Origin: Lentisphaerota bacterium
GTDB taxonomy: Bacteria > Verrucomicrobiota > Kiritimatiellia > JAAZAB01
NCBI GenBank assembly: GCA_016188985.1
Contig: JACPGM010000047.1
Span: 1 to 40,209, forward strand
Reading direction: 5' to 3'
Length of the DNA: 40,209 nucleotides
The notes under the pieces are model-generated. The model saw only the letters and a program-made list of their open reading frames with translations, was not told the origin of the DNA and searched no databases. This document shows, in pieces, positions 1 to 8,111 of this stretch; within the stretch, counting starts at the first letter, position 1, and every line of letters starts with the position of its first letter. The position numbers were made by a program, and so were the translations under genes.

Positions 1-807
1 CGCTCCGCCGCCGTAAGGCCCCGTCCCCGACGAATTGCTGCTCACCGTGCAGTTATACAGGATGCCGCCATACACTCCGGCGCCCTGGTTAGCCGGCCCA
101 TTGCGGATCACCGTGCAGTTATACAGGGTGCTGCCGTACGCGCCGGCGCCATAGCTATAGCCTTCAGTGGAATACCGCGCAAGATTCGCGGACACCGTGC
201 AGTTATACAGGGTGCCTAAGTACGCGCCGCCGCCGAATCTCACCCCCGCGTTGCCGGTTAACACGCAATTGGAAATCACCGTATTGGTTGATTGGGACCA
301 TACCCCTCCGCCGTTGCGATCATCGGCATTCGACGGCATATTTGTCAATGTAGCGCCGTTGGTTACAGTGAACCCGATCAGCGAAGCGCCATTGGTCATG
401 TACACGCAGCGCACCGCATTAGAATAATGTACCGGCGATCCCCAGTAACCCTTGATGATCGTATTGGTCGGATCGTTGTCCTTGCTGCGCACTGTAATGG
501 CCTTGTAAATTGCAATCCGGTTGGTCAGGACCGTGCCGGCGGGATAGCCGCTGACCCCGCCCGTGTCATACACGCCATTGGAGACCAAGACCGTGTCGCC
601 CGCGTTTGACGCATCTATCGCGCCCTGAATGCTGTTGGTGGCGTTGGCCCAGTTTGTGCCGTTTCCGGTTCCGTTGGTCGCCACGAACCAGTCCGCGGCA
701 TAGGCTGAGGTCATTAACGCGCCGGCCAGAGCCAGAACTACCACGCATCTCGCCTGGCTTGCCAAGCGTTGCGCATGGTCAGCTAACAATGTATCGGATC
801 TTTTCAT
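1..807 (-). CDS. Secreted right-handed beta-helix repeat protein (N-terminal 269 residues, runs off the window)
   Basis: The frame opens at an ATG at 807 behind a GGAGG (814-818) and stays open to base 1, so the C-terminus is missing. The first ~35 residues are basic and then hydrophobic (VVLALAGALMTSAYA), a signal peptide. After it comes the DWFVATNGTGNGTNW type of start that is typical of extracellular beta-helix proteins, then asparagine- and glycine-rich turns. The unit LYNCTV recurs three times about every 25 residues near the window edge (DNA 1-210), each followed by SxN or xRN, which fits successive coils of a parallel beta-helix. Proteins of this type are surface or secreted polysaccharide-binding, lyase or adhesin scaffolds, and are abundant in Kiritimatiellota and Lentisphaerota. 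No catalytic residues can be assigned from this part. Function beyond a beta-helix surface protein is unknown. Confidence 0.8.
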   Translation of the reverse strand, partial: MKRSDTLLADHAQRLASQARCVVVLALAGALMTSAYAADWFVATNGTGNGTNWANATNSIQGAIDASNAGDTVLVSNGVYDTGGVSGYPAGTVLTNRIAIYKAITVRSKDNDPTNTIIKGYWGSPVHYSNAVRCVYMTNGASLIGFTVTNGATLTNMPSNADDRNGGGVWSQSTNTVISNCVLTGNAGVRFGGGAYLGTLYNCTVSANLARYSTEGYSYGAGAYGSTLYNCTVIRNGPANQGAGVYGGILYNCTVSSNSSGTGPYGGGA

Positions 808-952
808 TTTGATCCTCCGGACAAGTTTAAGCGACAATCGCAGCCTTACCCCATTGTTTGGACAAGACAGTTTTTGACGTAAGCATAGACTAAGGCGATG
901 AATCACGGTTGTCAACCTTTTCCTTTTTACCTTTTCCTTTTTACTTTTGTAT

Positions 953-1186
953 GGCCTCAGTCTTGAGGGTGGATTATGAACTTCAATGCCGTCATTCCCG
1001 CGAAGGCGGGAATCCAGCATTGATTTTTCTGGATTCCCGACTCGCGCTTCGTAGCGACTCTTCTACGCCCTGCGTAGCGGCTTCGCAGAGCAGGGAGGCT
1101 TTCCGCCAGAAGGCGGATCCGCTATGGCGGAACTTCGCAGAGTAGCATCAGGTCGGGAATGACAATCAGCCCTCAAGACTAAGGCC
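953..1186. repeat. 234-bp composite element with 17-bp terminal inverted repeats
   Basis: The ends GGCCTCAGTCTTGAGGG (953-969) and CCCTCAAGACTAAGGCC (1170-1186) are inverted copies with one mismatch. Nested inside is a second inverted pair built on GTCATTCCCG (991-1000) and CGGGAATGAC (1154-1163), and inside that a GGCGGATCC-type palindrome (1101-1132). The onion-like layering suggests successive insertions of small non-coding mobile repeats (MITE- or REP-like). No coding potential is evident. Confidence 0.7.
1101..1132. repeat. Palindromic repeat of the TTCCGCC...GGCGGATCCGC...GGCGGAA family
   Basis: This is one of four clear copies in the window that share the AGGCGGATCCGC core and TTCC/GGAA ends. 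The others are at 11386-11417 (inside hdrA), 19334-19366 and 27384-27415. The copy can fold into a short stem-loop. Confidence 0.65.
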
Positions 1187-1363
1187 TTACGAAATTTTTT
1201 GGGATTTTTTGGGGCCAGACAGGCCGATACACCGGAGGTCAGGATCTTTGGGAAGGTGGGTCTCCCTGCTTCTCGCGCTTATTCAATCGTCGGGAAATGT
1301 CCCGCGTAGAGATCGCGGGGAACGCCGGGTTGCAGCCATCGGAACTTTGCGCCGCAGCGCTTC

Positions 1364-2122
1364 TCAGGGCGCGAAGCCGTGATGAGCGAATAATGCGCGA
1401 GTTTCATCTTTTCGGCATTCAGCCAGAAAAGCATCGCGCATTTTTGGATGCGGGCACTGGCTGAGGCCGACAACCGTGACTTTAATCTCTGGATAGCGGT
1501 CGGCCGTAGGCACAAGTTGGACTTTGCCCTTGTAAAGCAAGGCCGCGAAGTTCCAGACGACCACGGCGTCAAGCGGGCCCAGAATCATGCCATTGACGAT
1601 TTCCGCATGCGTGCGGCCTTGAAGGCGGACATTGCGCATGACTGCTTCGCGGCTATGTTTGTCTTCAAGCAGCTTAACGAACAGTTCCCCGCACGTTGAA
1701 TAGCGCGGGTCGCCTATGCCTATCTTTGTGCCCGGCCGCGCAAGGTCCGCGATCGAGTTGATGTTTAACGGGTTGCCCGGCCGAACCAGAAGCACCGGCT
1801 GCAACACGCCGACATTAGCCGAACCGGCCCAGCGGCCCGCATCCTTTATCTTTTGCTCAAAAGGGTCATGACAGATAAAGATGTCCGCCGGCGCGTTCAT
1901 CAGAATCTTGGGCAACAAGGTTTCGGAGCCGCCCAAATCGAAAACAACTTCCACCTGGTGATTGCTCTCAAAACGGCGGCCCAATTCCCGGGCCGGCATG
2001 GCCATCGAACTGCCGCAAAGCACGTGGAGCGTCGGCGGGCCGGCCGCTTGACCGGATTTGTCCCGGCAGCCGCTCGCAAGGATCGCCGCAACAGCCAAGA
2101 ACACCGCCAAAGTCCGCTGCAT
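1364..2122 (-). CDS. Molybdate/tungstate-type periplasmic binding lipoprotein (ModA family)
   Basis: This 252-residue protein begins at the ATG at 2122, chosen because AGGAGGAA (2126-2133) sits just upstream; an in-frame start 16 codons earlier lacks one. The N-terminus is a lipoprotein signal (hydrophobic run, then ILASGC). The mature part follows the ModA pattern: LHVLCGSSM near the start, DIFICHDPFEQ at the first domain edge, LVRPGNP, the KIGIGDPRYSTCG loop, and an ending ALFAHHGFAP like that of many ModA proteins. It should bind an oxyanion at the membrane surface for an ABC importer, but no modB or modC partner is in the window. It is the last gene of the leftward hydrogenase string. Substrate (molybdate, tungstate or another anion) cannot be decided. 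Confidence 0.8.
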   Translation of the reverse strand: MQRTLAVFLAVAAILASGCRDKSGQAAGPPTLHVLCGSSMAMPARELGRRFESNHQVEVVFDLGGSETLLPKILMNAPADIFICHDPFEQKIKDAGRWAGSANVGVLQPVLLVRPGNPLNINSIADLARPGTKIGIGDPRYSTCGELFVKLLEDKHSREAVMRNVRLQGRTHAEIVNGMILGPLDAVVVWNFAALLYKGKVQLVPTADRYPEIKVTVVGLSQCPHPKMRDAFLAECRKDETRALFAHHGFAP

Positions 2123-2141
2123 TAATTCCTCCTGAGGGCCA

Positions 2142-2465
2142 TCAAAAGATTCCCCATTTGCGGAATTCATGACAGAGCATATAGGTCAGGCCGGCAACGA
2201 CTGTCAGGGACACGAGGACGCCGAGCGTTCTGATTGTCCGCGGACTGAGTGCGGCTTGGTCTGACGCCGGGCGGTTCAGCCAAAAACGCACGACCAGCGT
2301 CAGGACACCGGCGGACAGATAGGCAAAAAGCTGCATCCCATACCAGCCCTGGGACGGAACGCCCTTTGTCCCGCCCCATTTCCACGCGTGCTCTAAGGGA
2401 TAATAATGCAGCAGTTCACCGGATAACCACATGGCACAGCAATAGAAAACAGCCGTCAAGGTCAC
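2142..2465 (-). CDS. Small three-helix membrane protein, C-terminal part (GTG start)
   Basis: The 107-residue frame starts with GTG at 2465, overlapping the stop of the preceding 36-residue frame in a GTGA. It has three hydrophobic segments (about residues 2-17, 44-62 and 80-98) joined by loops with LLHYYP and WKWGGTKG. I do not recognise a named family. The layout resembles small bacterial membrane proteins in which an additional first helix would be supplied by the upstream frame. Either the two frames are one gene broken by a frameshift, or they are two coupled subunits. It lies 19 bases before the ModA-like gene. Confidence 0.5.
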   Translation of the reverse strand: MTLTAVFYCCAMWLSGELLHYYPLEHAWKWGGTKGVPSQGWYGMQLFAYLSAGVLTLVVRFWLNRPASDQAALSPRTIRTLGVLVSLTVVAGLTYMLCHEFRKWGIF

Positions 2466-2572
2466 GAAAACGGAACACAGAACAGATTATGCGTCAGGCT
2501 GCCGACCAACACAAAAGTGGCCAACAGATGAAGCATGAGCAGAAAACCATAACAGCCCTCGAGAAAAACCAT
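2462..2572 (-). CDS. 36-residue single-helix membrane ORF, likely N-terminal half of the split membrane protein
   Basis: An ATG at 2572, with AGGA about 10 bases upstream, opens a frame that encodes one hydrophobic helix (GFLLMLHLLATFVLVGS) followed by LTHNLF, and then ends in TGA at 2462. The next membrane frame begins inside this stop codon. The helix and the spacing suit the first transmembrane segment of a larger protein. The overlap means either programmed or mutational frameshifting, a sequencing error, or true translational coupling. There is no independent support for a stand-alone protein. Confidence 0.4.
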   Translation of the reverse strand: MVFLEGCYGFLLMLHLLATFVLVGSLTHNLFCVPFS

Positions 2573-2712
2573 CTGACAATTTCCTGTAATAAAAAGCGCG
2601 CTGCGCACTCCAGCGGTCAAGATGTCGCGCCGCCCTGCTCACCGCGGCGAGTAGAACAGCTATTGCCAAGACCGCTTCAGCGTGCTGAAAACCCGGCCAA
2701 CCGCGTCCAGAG

Positions 2713-3117
2713 TCAGGCAGTCGCGGTGGCCAGCAACTCTTCGACCTTCTTAAGAAGCTTGGCGGGCGCGACCGGTTTCTCGAGGTACATTTCCACCGGC
2801 AGGAAAACTGGATCGCGCGGATCGTCCTTGATGGGCCGGTAACCGGTTACGTCGCTCATACAGGTCAGCATGAGGATGGGGATGTTTTTATGCGCGGGAT
2901 CCTTGCGCAACTGGCGCGCGAAGATAATGCCTTCCGCTTTCCCGTGCATCAGCACATCGAGAATCATTCCGTCCGGCTGAAACCCCTGGTCCAGGACCTG
3001 TTGCGCCTGGGCGGTATCCGCGGCCGTGCGGACCTCATAGCCATTTTTTTCAAGGATCTGTTGCATCGTGAAAACCAGCGAACTGTCGTCGTCAACGACC
3101 AGGATTTTCTTGGGCAT
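2713..3117 (-). CDS. Stand-alone CheY-like receiver domain
   Basis: This 134-residue protein is only a receiver domain. It has the acidic pair DDD at 9-11, the phospho-acceptor aspartate in GMILDVLMHG (D54), a threonine after beta-4 (LMLTCMSD) and the EKPVAPAKLLKKVEELL ending with the conserved lysine. A GGAGG stands eight bases before the ATG at 3117. No DNA-binding or output domain is present, so it should act by protein contact. A loop after LTCMSD (about 18 extra residues, GYRPIKDDPRDPVFLP) is longer than in CheY and recurs in receivers of hydrogenase and Hdr operons as far as I recall. No kinase lies in this operon; the sensor kinase at 23035 is a possible partner. Confidence 0.85.
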   Translation of the reverse strand: MPKKILVVDDDSSLVFTMQQILEKNGYEVRTAADTAQAQQVLDQGFQPDGMILDVLMHGKAEGIIFARQLRKDPAHKNIPILMLTCMSDVTGYRPIKDDPRDPVFLPVEMYLEKPVAPAKLLKKVEELLATATA

Positions 3118-3153
3118 GGCGGCACCTCCCAGTATTACGGTTCCATTCCGTCA

Positions 3154-3690
3154 TTAAGCTTGAACCGGCGTTGCCGGCTTCAGCCGATTCATGATTAAAG
3201 CGCACATTGCGGGAATAGAGGCTTTGACGGCCGGGGAAAAACCCAGGCTGACTTCTTCCGGGATAAAGGCGCTCTGGCATCCCAGGACGCATACCTCAAT
3301 TGCGCCGAGCCGTTTAAGTTCCTTCAGCAGATTAGAGGTCGGCAACTGGTGCATGGAAAAGTCGTCCACTTTATTCTCCGGCAGATCATCAACCTCCAGC
3401 TCAAACAATTCTCCCGGAGGCCGGCCGGCATCCAGGGCGTCAACAATGATGATCTGCGATGGCTTCGTTTCGCTGAGCACGACGGTAAAGAGGATTTTGC
3501 GGACGCCCGTGCCGACGTCCAAGGCGCAAACGTCCTCCGGCAGTTCATAATTCCGCAACAGTTCCTCAATTACCGTCGGACCGAAGCCGTCGTCGCCGAA
3601 CAGGCGGTTGCCGCAGCCCAGCACCAGGACTTTCTTCCGCAACCATTCCGGAACCGAAACATCCTGTTGACTTGAATTATATTGGGCCAT
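3154..3690 (-). CDS. [NiFe]-hydrogenase large-subunit maturation endopeptidase (HycI/HyaD family)
   Basis: The 178-residue protein shows the family start VLGCGNRLFGDDGFGPTVIEEL with the first metal-binding acid, the second acid in CALDVGTG, IIIVDALDAG, and the histidine in FSMHQLPTSNLL followed by VLGCQ. These proteases clip the C-terminal tail from the hydrogenase large subunit once nickel is in place. The target is evidently MvhA at 5401-6849, which has a 26-residue tail after its final histidine. The gene follows hdrB by 12 bases in the same operon. Its presence shows that the [NiFe] centre is really assembled here, which matters because the usual hyp genes are missing nearby. Confidence 0.92.
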   Translation of the reverse strand: MAQYNSSQQDVSVPEWLRKKVLVLGCGNRLFGDDGFGPTVIEELLRNYELPEDVCALDVGTGVRKILFTVVLSETKPSQIIIVDALDAGRPPGELFELEVDDLPENKVDDFSMHQLPTSNLLKELKRLGAIEVCVLGCQSAFIPEEVSLGFSPAVKASIPAMCALIMNRLKPATPVQA

Positions 3691-3702
3691 AGCTTCAGGC
3701 GT

Positions 3703-4626
3703 TTACCAGGACATCCTGGACTGCTCCTTTCCCACATTCCGCAACAGCGCCGGTTCGGTCAGGTGCTTATTTATCAACATTTCTTCAGGGCTGTAACCGA
3801 ATGCCAGTCCCATCAACTGCGTGAAGTAGTATATCGGCATATTGTAGTTGGTATTATATTTAGCGTTGATTTCGGCCTGCCGGGTATCAGGATTAGCGTG
3901 GCAAAGCGGGCAGGCCACGACAATGGCATCGGCGCCAACCTCAAGGGCGTTCTTGAGTATTCTCTGGGTGAGTGTCAGAACCGCATCGGTCTCGCTCAAC
4001 GCAAAGGCCCCACCACAGCAATCCGTCTTATACGACCAATCCAAGACATTAATGCCGACATTTTCCAGGATCTTATCCATGGTTGTCGGATACTCAACAT
4101 CATCCCCGGCTTCAGGCGGGGTCTGGCCTCCGGCAACAAACCGCACCACCTTAGGCGGGCGGGTCAGCAGACAGCCGTAGTAACAGACCACCTTCAGGTC
4201 GTCTATTTGCCGTTTCACATTCTCCTTCAGAACAGCCGCCGGCAGCTTTGCGATCACTTCCAACGGGTGCAGCACTTTGATATTGCCCTGGAATGATGAC
4301 CCGACAATCTCTTTAACCTCATCCCCGATTTTTTGATCATGATGCATATCGTAGAGCGCGAACTTAAAGCGCGAGTAGCACGCGGCGCAGGGAACCACCA
4401 TCTGCGTTGCCTTAGCCGCTTCAGCCAGCGCCAGGTTTTTAATCGGCAGCGCGATGGATAACAGGTGCGAGGTAGAATGGGCCGGCGAGGTGCCGCAGCA
4501 AACCCAGCCCGGAACTTCTTCCAGTTCTATATCGAGTTTAGCGGCGACCGCCTTGAACGAGGCGTCGTATTCCACCGCGGTAGAATGCAACGAACAACCC
4601 GGATAATAGGCATATTTAGCAGTCAT
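3703..4626 (-). CDS. hdrB: Heterodisulfide reductase subunit B (CCG-domain protein)
   Basis: The protein of 307 residues has two complete CCG cysteine motifs: the first built from CSLHS near residue 11, WVCCG near 42 and CAACYSRF near 80, the second from CYYGC, TDCCGGAF and VACPLCH. These hold the two non-cubane [4Fe-4S] clusters that reduce disulfides in HdrB. Its ATG at 4626 overlaps the stop of hdrC in an ATGA, so the two are translationally coupled, as expected for subunits of one complex. In bacteria without methanogenesis the physiological disulfide or other acceptor is unknown. Confidence 0.95.
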   Translation of the reverse strand: MTAKYAYYPGCSLHSTAVEYDASFKAVAAKLDIELEEVPGWVCCGTSPAHSTSHLLSIALPIKNLALAEAAKATQMVVPCAACYSRFKFALYDMHHDQKIGDEVKEIVGSSFQGNIKVLHPLEVIAKLPAAVLKENVKRQIDDLKVVCYYGCLLTRPPKVVRFVAGGQTPPEAGDDVEYPTTMDKILENVGINVLDWSYKTDCCGGAFALSETDAVLTLTQRILKNALEVGADAIVVACPLCHANPDTRQAEINAKYNTNYNMPIYYFTQLMGLAFGYSPEEMLINKHLTEPALLRNVGKEQSRMSW

Positions 4627-5189
4627 TTCTTCGTCTGCCCCTCTTTATTGCTAACCCTTGAAAATATGCTCATAGTGGCAAGAGTTCGGCCCGGCGAAAC
4701 AGATGGAACAAGCTTCAGCTTGCCCTTCCGCAACATTCTTACGCCCAGCCCAAGATCCTTGAAAAACTCAAGGGTGCGCAGTTTCAAGTCGCAGATAAGG
4801 CCGAGTTCATACATCCGACCAAACCATTTGATATTCCTCAGCGTCGCTTTATTGAAAGCAATGACCTTTGGAACCTGCGGCTTAACGCCTTCGGCAACCG
4901 CGATAATTTTGACCGCATCCATCACCCTGGCAATGTCCACTTCCTGCGGACAACGGGTGCTGCAGGTTTGGCAGGATGAACACAGCCACATCGTCTTGCT
5001 GTTAAGCACCAGGTCTTTCAAGCCCAGGCGGATGGCATGGATAAGCTGTGCCGGCGTAAGATCCATTGCATAATTCATCGGGCAACCGGCCGAACATTTT
5101 CCGCACTGGTAACAGGCGTTGACGTTCACCTTAATCTCGTTATCCAAGCGCTTCAGGAAGCCTGCATCAGGCATTATGGCTGTTTCCAT
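4623..5189 (-). CDS. hdrC: Heterodisulfide reductase subunit C (two [4Fe-4S] clusters)
   Basis: The 188-residue protein carries two ferredoxin motifs, CYQCGKCSAGCP near residue 26 and CSSCQTCSTRCP near residue 70, the standard HdrC pattern that passes electrons between HdrA and HdrB. The helical C-terminus (YELGLICDLKLRTLEFFKDLGLGVRM) is also typical. It is followed without a gap by hdrB. A 211-base gap with strong hairpins separates it from mvhA upstream, which could allow different transcript levels of the two halves. Confidence 0.95.
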   Translation of the reverse strand: METAIMPDAGFLKRLDNEIKVNVNACYQCGKCSAGCPMNYAMDLTPAQLIHAIRLGLKDLVLNSKTMWLCSSCQTCSTRCPQEVDIARVMDAVKIIAVAEGVKPQVPKVIAFNKATLRNIKWFGRMYELGLICDLKLRTLEFFKDLGLGVRMLRKGKLKLVPSVSPGRTLATMSIFSRVSNKEGQTKK

Positions 5190-5400
5190 AAGTCTTCCCC
5201 AAGGCGGCCTTTGGCCGCAACCTAACTTTTATCGCCTCCCGTTGTCCATCGCAGGGCGCATTTCGTTTCGCCCTGCACCCATGCCACGCAACCGCGGCGG
5301 TTGCGTGATCTAAGACTTGAGCAATTCCCGATCATACCCTTGACCTACGGCTTGGGATGCCAAACTTCTACGCAAAAGCGTGTTATCCTCCGCCACGGCT
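5190..5400. other. Operon-internal gap with strong stem-loops between mvhA and hdrC
   Basis: The gap contains two perfect inverted repeats: GCAGGGCG (5251-5258) with CGCCCTGC (5269-5276), and CACGCAACCGC (5285-5295) with GCGGTTGCGTG (5297-5307). Neither is followed by a good T-run on the minus strand, so they look more like processing or attenuation structures or palindromic repeats than intrinsic terminators. Confidence 0.45.
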
Positions 5401-6849
5401 TCAAGCGTTTACCAGAACGTTCTGGACTGCTCCTTTCCGGTTAAGAATCGTTATTTTCACCGGCAGGCTGCCATCCAGGGCATGGGTTGCGCACGAGAGG
5501 CACGGGTCGTAAGCGCGGATAGCCATCTCCACCCGGTTAAGTATGCCCTGATCATAGCGGCCATTCTTGATGAGGCTCATTGCCGCCTGCTTGACCGACA
5601 TATTGATCGGGGCGTTGTTGTGCGTGGTGCCGACAATGAGGTTCACGTTGGTGACCAGGCCCTGGTCATCGGTCTCATAGTCATGGATCAGCGTGCCCCG
5701 CGGCGCCTCGACGCAGCCGACTCCGCGCGCGGCGCGCGGCTTGACCTTGACGCGCGTCTCCTTGCCGGTGATCTCCGGATCGTTCAGCAACTGCAGCGCC
5801 AGTTCGGCGTTGTAAAGCAGCTCAATCAGCCGCGCGTAGTGATAGAGCAGCGTCAGTTGCGCCGGGCGGCCAAAGGCCTTGCGGAACTCCACAAACTCGG
5901 CCTGGGCCAGGGGCGTCGCCAGGCGGTCGCAAACATTCAGGCGCGCCAGGGTGTTGGTGCGGTAAATGCCCTTGGGAGCCGCCAGATCCATGTCAAAACC
6001 TTCGCCCCACGCTTTGGCAAAGGGGAACTTGAGATAGGACCAGGGCCGCACATTTTCGCCGATGTAATCGGTGTACTGCTCGGAGGCAAAGTCGGTATAG
6101 GAACCGTCCGGCTTCATCAGGCGCAGCTTGCCGTCGTAAAGATTGAGCGTCCCGTCCGAGGTCACCGTTCCCAGAAAGCCGGTTTTGATAACCGCGAGCG
6201 ATTTAATAGCGTCAAGGTACTTGGGCACAATGTTATCCTTGGCGAAAGTCATGGCAAACTTGGCAAATTCGAGCAGCTCGCCGGCCATGGGCAACAAGCG
6301 CTGGCGCTCATCTTCCCGCAAAGGCTTGCTGAACCCGCCCGGGACGGCTGTTACCGGGTGGATTGATTTTCCCGAAACGATATTCAACATCTGGGCGCCA
6401 AGGTGCCGGCAGCGGACAACCCGTTTGCCGATCTCCGGGTGCGCCTGGGCAATGCCGATCACGTTGCGCACGGCATAGTCAGCATCCGGCCCCATGACGA
6501 AATCCGCGCCGGCCAGGAAGAAGAAGTGCAGAATGTGTTCTTCCATGTAGGCGATGGCGTTGCACAATTCGCGCAATTTCCGGCCGGTCGGCGGAATCTG
6601 GACGCCGAAGACCGCGTCATTGGCCTTGGCCGAAGCCAGGTGATGGCTCCAGGGGCATACGCCGCAGATGCTGGTTACGATGCGGGGCAGCTCTTCCACT
6701 GGGCGGCCGATACAGAACTTCTCGAAGCCGCGCAACTCAACAACGTTAACCTGGGTGTCGGCCACGTTGCCGGCATCATCGAGCTGGATGGTGACCTTAG
6801 CGTGGCCTTCGATCCTGGTTACCGGACTGATGGTGATGGTCTTAGTCAT
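5401..6849 (-). CDS. mvhA: F420-non-reducing type [NiFe] hydrogenase large subunit (group 3c)
   Basis: The protein has 482 residues and starts [18 protein letters not shown], the usual large-subunit opening. The two cysteine pairs that bind the Ni-Fe site are intact: [11 protein letters not shown] with C62 and C65, and DPCLSCATH with C450 and C453 near the end. After the last histidine (456) there is a 26-residue tail beginning ALDG, the peptide removed by the maturation protease. It pairs with MvhG and MvhD to feed H2 electrons to HdrA. The active site is therefore a standard [NiFe] centre needing CO and CN ligands, although the adjacent maturation operon contains HydG and HydE instead of HypD, HypE and HypF. 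Confidence 0.95.
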   Translation of the reverse strand: MTKTITISPVTRIEGHAKVTIQLDDAGNVADTQVNVVELRGFEKFCIGRPVEELPRIVTSICGVCPWSHHLASAKANDAVFGVQIPPTGRKLRELCNAIAYMEEHILHFFFLAGADFVMGPDADYAVRNVIGIAQAHPEIGKRVVRCRHLGAQMLNIVSGKSIHPVTAVPGGFSKPLREDERQRLLPMAGELLEFAKFAMTFAKDNIVPKYLDAIKSLAVIKTGFLGTVTSDGTLNLYDGKLRLMKPDGSYTDFASEQYTDYIGENVRPWSYLKFPFAKAWGEGFDMDLAAPKGIYRTNTLARLNVCDRLATPLAQAEFVEFRKAFGRPAQLTLLYHYARLIELLYNAELALQLLNDPEITGKETRVKVKPRAARGVGCVEAPRGTLIHDYETDDQGLVTNVNLIVGTTHNNAPINMSVKQAAMSLIKNGRYDQGILNRVEMAIRAYDPCLSCATHALDGSLPVKITILNRKGAVQNVLVNA

Positions 6850-6855
6850 GATATT

Positions 6856-7812
6856 TTACCTCCCTATTGCGGTTTTTTGCGGAAGCGGCCGAAGCCGGTT
6901 TTGCGCGCCGATGTAGCGATTGAGCAGCGCGCGCCGATCCAGAACCTCCTTGGCATCAAGGCCAATGGAAGTCACGGCGCCCATCATATCCACCAGCGGA
7001 TTGGCGCCCTTGCGAATTGGGCCGAAGCAGCCGCGGCAGGCCATGTGGCCCTTGATGCAGCGGGGAACCTTTTCCTTCCCGGTTTCCATTGAGCGCGCAC
7101 AGCCGGCGCGCGTCACCGGACCCAGGCAAATAAAACCCTGCTCCATGAAGCAGCGGGTATTTTCCAACGGGCCTTCGGCAATAGCCATGGTTTCCAGCGG
7201 ACGTTTAAGCGTTCCGCCGGAGGCTTTCTTTTCGCGCTTCGTAGGACAGTCATCGCACACGCTGCGCTCCGGCAGATCGAAAGATTTGCCCGTGAGCAAT
7301 GCCGTGAGCGCCTCGACTACCAGCTCGGGCGCGGTCGGACAGCCCGGTATATACACGTCCACCTTGACAACTTCATCGAGCGCTTTGACCGCATCCATAA
7401 GCGGCGGCAGGTTGTCGGCGGGCGTATTGGCGCTCGCCGTAGTCTTGGAGCCCCGGTAGATTTTATCGAACATTTCCTCCAGTTTGAACATATTGGCCAG
7501 GGCGGGAATGCCGCCAAAACAGGCGCAGGAACCCAGGGCAATCAAGGTCTTGCATTTTTTGCGCATCTCCTCAGCCACGTGCTTTTCCTTTTCGTTGCGC
7601 ACGCCGCCGGACACCAGGCCGACGTCGGCCGCCGGAATTTCCATTTCGTTTCTTTCCCCGGTCTGGCCGAAGTATTTGTGGTCCATCAGCACGGGCAGAT
7701 GGACAAACTCCAGTTGGGGCAGCAGATCCAGCAACGGCTCGCCGATGTCCAGGATAGTAACCTCGCAACCACCGCAGATGTTCAGCCATTCTCCAGCTAC
7801 TTTTACCGCCAT
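6856..7812 (-). CDS. mvhG: F420-non-reducing type [NiFe] hydrogenase small subunit
   Basis: The start is taken at the ATG at 7812 (MAVKVAGEW) because an AAGGAGG lies 8 bases upstream; an upstream in-frame start adds eight residues without a site. The 318-residue protein has the cysteines for three Fe-S clusters: ICGGCE at the start, [18 protein letters not shown], then [23 protein letters not shown] and CRGCFGP. It lacks a twin-arginine signal, so it is cytoplasmic. It ends 6 bases before mvhA. Confidence 0.95.
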   Translation of the reverse strand: MAVKVAGEWLNICGGCEVTILDIGEPLLDLLPQLEFVHLPVLMDHKYFGQTGERNEMEIPAADVGLVSGGVRNEKEKHVAEEMRKKCKTLIALGSCACFGGIPALANMFKLEEMFDKIYRGSKTTASANTPADNLPPLMDAVKALDEVVKVDVYIPGCPTAPELVVEALTALLTGKSFDLPERSVCDDCPTKREKKASGGTLKRPLETMAIAEGPLENTRCFMEQGFICLGPVTRAGCARSMETGKEKVPRCIKGHMACRGCFGPIRKGANPLVDMMGAVTSIGLDAKEVLDRRALLNRYIGAQNRLRPLPQKTAIGR

Positions 7813-7856
7813 TTTGGCATCCTCCTTCCTTTCCAATGAACCCCGCGCCGGTCAGG

Positions 7857-7892
7857 CCTGCCCGCAATGCTACGCATAGCGTTACAGGCGGG
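7857..7892. repeat. 36-bp CCTGCCCGCAATGC...AGGCGGG palindromic repeat, copy 1
   Basis: This copy is identical except for one base to the one at 35919-35954. It is a perfect-looking hairpin (CCTGCCCGC, then GCTACGCATAGC in the middle, then GGCGGG). It lies between mvhG and the 72-residue gene and supplies the last codons (PARL and stop) of that gene. Related shorter copies are at 23093-23142 and 24850-24902. Confidence 0.7.
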
Positions 7893-8100
7893 CCGGCGGA
7901 GGCGTGCCTTGCAGCACAATTTCTTTAACTACTCTACGGGTATAGAGAAGGACTTTGCCATCCTCCTCGACCCTTGCGGTTTCGAAACCTTGCGCGGCGT
8001 AGTCTTGCTCGCGCGCCGCGGCAGCCGCGGGCGAATCATAGACCACCCCATCCCACATAAACTTTTTCCCGGCAATCAACCTGAAATTGGCGGGCGTCAT
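7882..8100 (-). CDS. 72-residue hypothetical protein in the hydrogenase operon
   Basis: The ATG at 8100 follows AAAGGAG, and the gene sits between mvhD (11 bases upstream) and mvhG. The product, starting MTPANFRLIAGKKFMWDG, is a small soluble alpha/beta protein with the stretch VYDSPAAAAAREQDYAAQGFETARVEEDGKVL abbreviated here as a Tyr-Asp turn, an alanine helix and two strands, ending in VVKEIVL. It has no cysteines, so it does not bind a cluster through them. I do not recognise the family. Its position suggests an accessory or assembly role for the Mvh-Hdr complex. Its last residues are encoded by a mobile repeat, so the native C-terminus may have been altered. Confidence 0.7.
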   Translation of the reverse strand: MTPANFRLIAGKKFMWDGVVYDSPAAAAAREQDYAAQGFETARVEEDGKVLLYTRRVVKEIVLQGTPPPARL

Positions 8101-8111
8101 GGTCTGCTCCT

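Larger units (their letters stand above)
808..1363. other. Intergenic region holding a composite palindromic element
   Basis: I see no gene here. The promoter for the leftward beta-helix gene should lie just right of 820, where the sequence is AT-rich. The middle is filled by a 234-bp element bounded by inverted repeats (see 953-1186). The stretch 1190-1363 carries T-rich tracts but no clear stem-loop terminator for the leftward operon that ends at 1364. Confidence 0.6.

Noticed and set aside
1279-1572. A 97-residue frame overlapping the 3' end of the ModA-like gene
   Set aside because: It is in another frame of the same strand and the ModA-like protein already has a natural family ending; no ribosome-binding site or motif supports it.
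5380-6366. Long plus-strand frame opposite mvhA
   Set aside because: It is the complement of a certain hydrogenase gene in GC-rich DNA and encodes no recognisable protein.
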